Positions 59,837 through 64,000 of a stretch of 64,000 nt of DNA are shown here, piece after piece; positions within the stretch are counted from its first letter, which is position 1; every line of letters begins with the position of its first letter. This DNA comes from PALSA-505 sp036502085 (GTDB lineage: Bacteria; Actinomycetota; Actinomycetes; Streptosporangiales; Streptosporangiaceae), in assembly GCA_036502085.1 (NCBI GenBank), contig DASXZD010000044.1, positions 7,359-71,358 of the forward strand, read 5' to 3'. A model generated the notes under the pieces. That model saw only the letters and a list, made by a program, of their open reading frames with translations. It had not been told where the DNA came from and searched no databases. Made by a program: the position numbers and the translations under genes.

Positions 59837-60010
59837 CTCGCAGGACCGTGAACGCTGTCAAGACCGCCAACCCCGGCACCAGCCAGAGAAAGACCGCCAT
59901 TTTAGGACGAAGGAGGACCGAGAGCTGGATGCGCCCCGGGTGCCGGGCATCATGGTGGATTTCGAACCGGCAGCGCACCGCCCTGGTGGCCGTGCCGAAC
60001 GGCTCCCTGG

Positions 60011-61276
60011 CTAGGCTGCCCAGCCGGGAATCGGGTAGTCGGCGAGGAACTCGCGGACCTCGCCTGCGATCCGCCCGATCGCGCTCTCGTCCTCCTTCGC
60101 GGCGGCGGTGATCGCCTCGTCCATCCAGGCCGCGATCCGCGGCATGTGCTCCTCGCGCAGGCCGCGGGTGGTGATCGCCGGGGTACCGAGCCTGATGCCG
60201 GACGGGTCGAACGGCTTGCGCTTGTCGAACGGGACCGTGTTGTAGTTGAGCTCGATGCCGGCCCGGTCCAGCGCCTGCGCGGCCGGCTTGCCGCCGATGC
60301 CCTGGCTGGTCAGGTCGGCCAGGATCAGGTGGTTGTCGGTGCCGCCCGACACGAGCGTGTACCCGTGCGCCAATAGCGCCTGCGCCAGCGCTTTCGCGTT
60401 GCTGACCACCTGGGCGGCGTAGTCGCGGAACCCGGGCTGGGCGGCCTCGTGCAGCGCCACCGCGATCGCCGCCGTGGTGTGATTGTGCGGGCCGCCCTGC
60501 AGGCCGGGGAAGACCGCCCGGTCCAGCGCCTTCGCATGCTCGGCCGTTGACATGATCATCGCGCCGCGCGGGCCGCGCAGCGTCTTGTGCGTCGTGGTGG
60601 TGATGACGTCCGCGTGCCCGACCGGGGACGGGTGCGCGCCGCCGGCGATCAGGCCGGCGATGTGCGCCACGTCGGCGGCCAGCACTGCCCCGGCCTCGGC
60701 CGCGATCTCGGCGAAGGCCTTGAAGTCGATCGTGCGCGGGATGGCCGTCCCGCCGCAGAAGATGATCTTGGGCCGCTCGCGCAGCGCCAGATCCCGCACT
60801 TCGTCCAGGTCAACTCGCCCGGTGTCGGCGCGCACGCCGTACTGCACCGGGCGGAACCACTTGCCGGTCACCGAGACTGGCCAGCCGTGCGTGAGGTGGC
60901 CGCCCATCGGCAGCGCCATGCCCATGATCGTGTCCCCCGGCGCCGCGAGCGCGAGATAGACGGCCAGGTTCGCCGGGGAGCCGGAGTACGGCTGCACGTT
61001 GGCGTGCTCCACGCCGAACAGTGCCTTCGCCCGCTCCGCGGCCAGGATCTCGATCGGGTCGATGACCTGCTGGCCCTCGTAGTACCGGCGGCCCGGGTAG
61101 CCCTCGGAGTACTTGTTCGTCAGCACCGAGCCCGCCGCCTCGAGCACCGCGACCGATACGTAGTTCTCCGACGGGATCAGCCGGATCTTCTCGAACTGCC
61201 GCTGCGCCTCGGCGTTGATCAATCCCGCGATTTCGGGATCCGTGACGGCGACGTGGGGAACGGGCGGCTGGTGCAT
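60011..61276 (-). CDS. glyA: serine hydroxymethyltransferase
   Basis: The 421-residue PLP enzyme interconverts serine and glycine with tetrahydrofolate. Lys231 in TTTTHKTLRGPRG binds PLP. IPSENYVS, VQPYSGSPAN and DVAHIAGLI are typical. GAGGAGG lies before the ATG at 61276. No riboswitch-like structure was found in its leader. Confidence 0.94.
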   Translation of the reverse strand: MHQPPVPHVAVTDPEIAGLINAEAQRQFEKIRLIPSENYVSVAVLEAAGSVLTNKYSEGYPGRRYYEGQQVIDPIEILAAERAKALFGVEHANVQPYSGSPANLAVYLALAAPGDTIMGMALPMGGHLTHGWPVSVTGKWFRPVQYGVRADTGRVDLDEVRDLALRERPKIIFCGGTAIPRTIDFKAFAEIAAEAGAVLAADVAHIAGLIAGGAHPSPVGHADVITTTTHKTLRGPRGAMIMSTAEHAKALDRAVFPGLQGGPHNHTTAAIAVALHEAAQPGFRDYAAQVVSNAKALAQALLAHGYTLVSGGTDNHLILADLTSQGIGGKPAAQALDRAGIELNYNTVPFDKRKPFDPSGIRLGTPAITTRGLREEHMPRIAAWMDEAITAAAKEDESAIGRIAGEVREFLADYPIPGWAA

Positions 61277-61526
61277 GGCGACCTCCTCTGGCCTCGGGCC
61301 TGAGGCCCTGATCTGGGGCCCCGGTCCGTTGGCCTCGGCAAGAGGCTACACAGCCGATCACCTGTTGCGCAGATCTGCCGTCGCCGGCCGTGCCGGGCCT
61401 GCCCAGAGCCGATCTTGGCCGGGCGAATTTGTCGGTGCCCGCTGGTATTTCTGACGTAGGACAGGAACCGGTCCTGTCCGGCGGTCAGGCGCCACGGCGG
61501 CCCGCCGATCGACAGGGGAAACGATC
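61277..61526. promoter_or_regulatory. divergent region glyA / conserved small protein
   Basis: 250 bp. It holds a perfect 8-bp palindrome (61459-61479, ggacagga/tcctgtcc with 5-nt centre) 47 bp before the plus-strand gene, and short GAGGCC repeats near glyA. No clear boxes. Confidence 0.4.
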
Positions 61527-61922
61527 ATGAAAATCCTCACCGCGACTTCCCTTACCCAAGGCCAGCGCGACAACGACTTCGACTGGTGCATCGAGGGGGA
61601 ACTCGTGCACTTCGGCCTGGTCTGCGCGGCGGACCGCGACGACGCAGATGGCCGTTGCGGCTGCGGCCGGTCGTTCGCCGGGCTCAACTCGCACTGCGCG
61701 ACGACCACGGCCATGGTCCGCGACCTGGACGGCTTCACCAGGGACGACTACATCGAGGCGATCAGGTCCAGCCTGGATCAGCAGGGCTGGGATCCGTCCA
61801 CCGCCGAGGATGAGGCCGATGAGCTGATCCAGATCGTGGCCGGCTGGCCGGTGGGCGCCGTGACCGAGCGCCGGCTCTGCGAGATCGTGATCCGCGCCGT
61901 GATGGCTCCGCCGGCCAGCTAG
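61527..61922 (+). CDS. conserved actinobacterial protein, cysteine-rich
   Basis: The 131-residue protein (MKILTATSLTQGQRDNDFDW ...) has four cysteines in residues 21-54 (CIEGELV, VCAADRDD, GRCGCGR) and a conserved look seen in many actinobacteria, with no known function. It has GGGGAAA before ATG 61527 and a strong terminator after its stop. Confidence 0.75.
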   Translation: MKILTATSLTQGQRDNDFDWCIEGELVHFGLVCAADRDDADGRCGCGRSFAGLNSHCATTTAMVRDLDGFTRDDYIEAIRSSLDQQGWDPSTAEDEADELIQIVAGWPVGAVTERRLCEIVIRAVMAPPAS

Positions 61923-61943
61923 CGACCAGCCTGTCCGCGTCCT

Positions 61944-61979
61944 GAGTCAGCGAATTCGGCGGCCTGACTCTTTATTTTT
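61944..61979 (+). terminator. rho-independent terminator
   Basis: gagtcag (61944-61950) and ctgactc (61964-61970) form a 7-bp stem with a 13-nt loop, followed by tttattttt (61971-61979). It ends the small plus-strand gene and may act on the convergent transporter gene as well. Confidence 0.85.
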
Positions 61980-61987
61980 CCGAACGG

Positions 61988-63232
61988 TCACGCGGCTCCG
62001 CCAAGTGCAATGAGCGTTACCGATGCGCCGGCCAGGGCGAGCCCGGCCAGCCGCGCAGCTGTAAGCCGCTCGCCGGCGAGCACCCGGGCCAGGGCGATGG
62101 TGATCGCCGGGTACAGCGAGGTGAGGACCGCCGTAATGGCGAGGAAGCCGTTGTGCGTGGCGACAAAGTACAAGATCGTCGCGCCGCCCCCCGTCACCCC
62201 GGTGATCACCGACAGCCCCACCATCCCCGACAGCACGGCCACCCCGCGCCGCGCCACCGAGACGGAGGGTGCGGCCGATCGGGGCGGCGCATCCCTGCCG
62301 GACCATCCCGCTGCCCCAGGGAGCGCAGCCGTGCCGGGCCGTGCGGCCACGTCGGGCCCGCCAGTTGCGGCGGGTCGTACGGCCGTAGCGGGGAGCGCGG
62401 CCGCCCCCGTTGGGCTATCGGTCGGCAGGCCGCCGCGAAGCCAGCCGCGGCGGAACCCGCCGGTCGCCGCCACCAGGCCGGCCAGGACGATGACCTCGAC
62501 GACCTGCCCCGAGGCCACCGGCCAGATGCCCGCGGCGTTCCCGGCACGGTTCAGCGCGACGAACAGCAGGGCGAACCCGATGCCCGCGGCCAGCCCCCAG
62601 GCCACGCCCGCCCACGCTCTCCCGGCGGCCCGATGACCTGGCTCCGGCAAGCCGGCGCCCGGCAAGCCCGTGCCCTGCCTGCCCGCCGGGCGCGGCCCGG
62701 CTGGCCTGCCATGCCAGGCCTGCTGCCCCCGCTCCCCCACCGGACGCCGTTCGCCGCCAGCGGCCCGGCGCGGCTCGTCCGGGGGGCTCTGCCGAGGCTG
62801 CGATTCCAGGTCGCCTTGCGAGGTGGCGGTGTATGAGACGAGGACGATCGCGGGCAGGGCCACCACGATCCCGGCCAGCGAGAGCACCGCGGGCCGCTCG
62901 CCGAGCAGCACGCCCGCGACGACGGACAGCCCGGCCGCGCTGACCGCGCTGAGCGGGCCCGCCACGCTGAACGCCGCCCGGCGAAACCCGGCGTACAGCG
63001 CGAGCGCGCCCGACATGCCGCCGATGCCGGCCGCCGCGCCCCAGGCCAGCGCGGCGGCCGACGGCGCGCGGGTCGCCATCGCGGGCAGCACGAGGAAGGT
63101 GAGGATCACGCTGGCCACCGTGGCCACGAACGTCACCACGAGCACGCCAGACGTGCGGGCGGCCAGTCCGGCCGCGAAGTCCGAGCCGCCGTAGCCGACG
63201 GCGGCGGCCAGCGCGAGGACGACGGCTAGCAC
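61988..63232 (-). CDS. EamA/DMT-family transporter with two expanded loops
   Basis: The 414-residue membrane protein has ten predicted helices and DMT-type motifs (VTFVATVASVILTFLVLP, GERLTAARLAGLALAGAS). Typical members have about 290 residues. Here polar Ala/Gly/Pro/Arg-rich loops at about residues 137-206 and 262-330 add over 100 residues. It may export metabolites; the substrate is unknown. The start ATG 63232 has a weak Shine-Dalgarno. Confidence 0.82.
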   Translation of the reverse strand: MLAVVLALAAAVGYGGSDFAAGLAARTSGVLVVTFVATVASVILTFLVLPAMATRAPSAAALAWGAAAGIGGMSGALALYAGFRRAAFSVAGPLSAVSAAGLSVVAGVLLGERPAVLSLAGIVVALPAIVLVSYTATSQGDLESQPRQSPPDEPRRAAGGERRPVGERGQQAWHGRPAGPRPAGRQGTGLPGAGLPEPGHRAAGRAWAGVAWGLAAGIGFALLFVALNRAGNAAGIWPVASGQVVEVIVLAGLVAATGGFRRGWLRGGLPTDSPTGAAALPATAVRPAATGGPDVAARPGTAALPGAAGWSGRDAPPRSAAPSVSVARRGVAVLSGMVGLSVITGVTGGGATILYFVATHNGFLAITAVLTSLYPAITIALARVLAGERLTAARLAGLALAGASVTLIALGGAA

Positions 63233-63408
63233 GGGCCGCTAGCTGCCACCGGCCGCTCCCCCCACCGCCGCACCTGGTCGACCGGGCATACGTACCCGGT
63301 TCTGCACATAATGCCCTGCCTGCCGCCGCAGCGGCGACAGCGATCACTTCCCCGGCAAATCAGATTCGCGCCGGGCGAGCCCTATCGTCCTGCATGATCA
63401 GGGGAGTC

Positions 63409-63981
63409 ATGTCTCAGTCGCAGCGATCCGATTCATATTCACGCCCGTGCGCCGCCACGATGTTCCTGCTGGTCGGGCTCCCTGGAGCCGGGAAAACCAC
63501 CCGGGCCGAAGAGTTCGCCGCGGCGAACCGGGCGCTGCGGCTGACCCCGGATCACTGGATGATCCCGCTGTTCGGCGAGTCGATGGCCGACGGCAAGCGC
63601 TTCGTGCTCGAAGGGCGGCTCATCTCGGTTGCCCTGCAGGCGCTGCGGCTGGGGATTAGCGTCGTTCTCGACTTCGGGCTCTGGGGCCGCGATGAACGGT
63701 CGGCACTGCGCTGGCTGGCGCGATCGGCCGGGGCATCCTGCCAGGTGGTCTACCTGCCTGTGGCCAAGGACGTCCAGCTCGCCCGGATCGCGCACCGCCA
63801 GGCAGCGGCACCGCATCAGACGTTCCCGATGAGCGAGGCCGACGTAGACCAATGGCGGGAGCAGTTCCAGGTACCTGACGCCGCCGAACTCGGCGGCGGT
63901 GAAATCCCCAGGCCGCCAGCGGGGTGGCCGGGCTGGGCGGAGTGGGCAGCCGACCACTGGCCCTCATGCACCGACAGCTAA
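63409..63981 (+). CDS. P-loop kinase/AAA-type small NTPase
   Basis: The 190-residue protein has a Walker A GLPGAGKTT (residues 23-31), a mid-region Asp (VVLDFGLWG) and a pattern like zeta-toxin or small kinases that phosphorylate small molecules. The substrate is unknown. ATG 63409 with GGGGAG directly upstream is preferred over an upstream ATG. It ends 19 bp before the window edge. Confidence 0.78.
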   Translation: MSQSQRSDSYSRPCAATMFLLVGLPGAGKTTRAEEFAAANRALRLTPDHWMIPLFGESMADGKRFVLEGRLISVALQALRLGISVVLDFGLWGRDERSALRWLARSAGASCQVVYLPVAKDVQLARIAHRQAAAPHQTFPMSEADVDQWREQFQVPDAAELGGGEIPRPPAGWPGWAEWAADHWPSCTDS

Positions 63982-64000
63982 CTTGGACGCAAAGCGCCTC

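Noticed and set aside
59769..59978. Small hydrophobic frame upstream of the sugar transferase
   Set aside because: It overlaps the transferase start, has no Shine-Dalgarno and no conserved pattern I can see.
61277..61526. Glycine or folate riboswitch before glyA
   Set aside because: None of the conserved core motifs of these riboswitches was found in the leader.

Overview
The window is high-GC DNA with GTG and TTG starts, strong purine-rich ribosome binding sites and dense leading-edge overlaps. This is typical of a filamentous actinomycete (high-GC Gram-positive). Support for this comes from a group II truncated haemoglobin, an EttA-type ABC-F protein, a DnaE2 mutasome polymerase with a DUF6504 partner, a WhiJ-like regulator/DUF397/HATPase triad, an XRE-TPR regulator of the NsdA type and VapBC modules. 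I cannot name the genus. No rRNA, tRNA or CRISPR array was recognised. Tandem repeats are unusually common, both between genes and in frame inside genes.

Layout. 0.2-9.5 kb: metabolic and housekeeping genes (diiron protein, ASCH protein, gamma-carbonic anhydrase with an amidohydrolase, acyl-CoA dehydrogenase, HNH protein, prolyl oligopeptidase), interrupted by a C-rich repeat tract and a frameshifted, repeat-expanded methyltransferase. 9.5-15.6 kb: XRE-TPR regulator, MscS channel, truncated haemoglobin, ettA and a nitrilase-family amidase. 15.7-21.8 kb: a complete oligopeptide/dipeptide ABC importer operon on the minus strand, in the order permease C, binding protein, permease B, ATPase D, ATPase F. 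22.1-28.0 kb: quinone-oxidoreductase-like enzyme, amidohydrolase, membrane diguanylate cyclase, Ssb and an HtrA-like protease. 28.4-34.4 kb: two dynamin-like GTPases, siroheme/cobalamin uroporphyrinogen methyltransferase and precorrin-8X methylmutase.

34.7-38.6 kb is an envelope-sugar cluster: an SDR epimerase, a family 2 glycosyltransferase, a GtrA flippase-like protein and a convincing UDP-sulfoquinovose synthase. 38.6-42.5 kb: a DUF2461 protein, a small protein and a tandem pair of secreted S53 (sedolisin) peptidases. 42.7-46.7 kb: dnaE2 with its DUF6504 partner, but without the ImuB-like polymerase usually found beside them.

46.7-53.3 kb is an accessory island: three VapBC modules, an HNH nuclease, the WhiJ-like triad with nested operator palindromes, and back-to-back remnants of a type I restriction HsdR and a DUF2130 protein. 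53.2-59.8 kb is the most interesting locus. A tightly coupled minus-strand operon encodes an RmlD-like reductase, a TIM-barrel isomerase, a 3-dehydroquinate-synthase-superfamily cyclase, a BadF-type sugar kinase and a GlgC-like nucleotidyltransferase, with a membrane sugar transferase just upstream. This enzyme set resembles the cyclase/kinase/nucleotidyltransferase logic of C7-cyclitol (validamycin, acarbose) pathways. I infer that it makes an NDP-activated cyclitol or unusual sugar that may be loaded onto a lipid carrier. 60.0-64.0 kb: glyA, a conserved small protein, a DMT-family transporter and a P-loop kinase.
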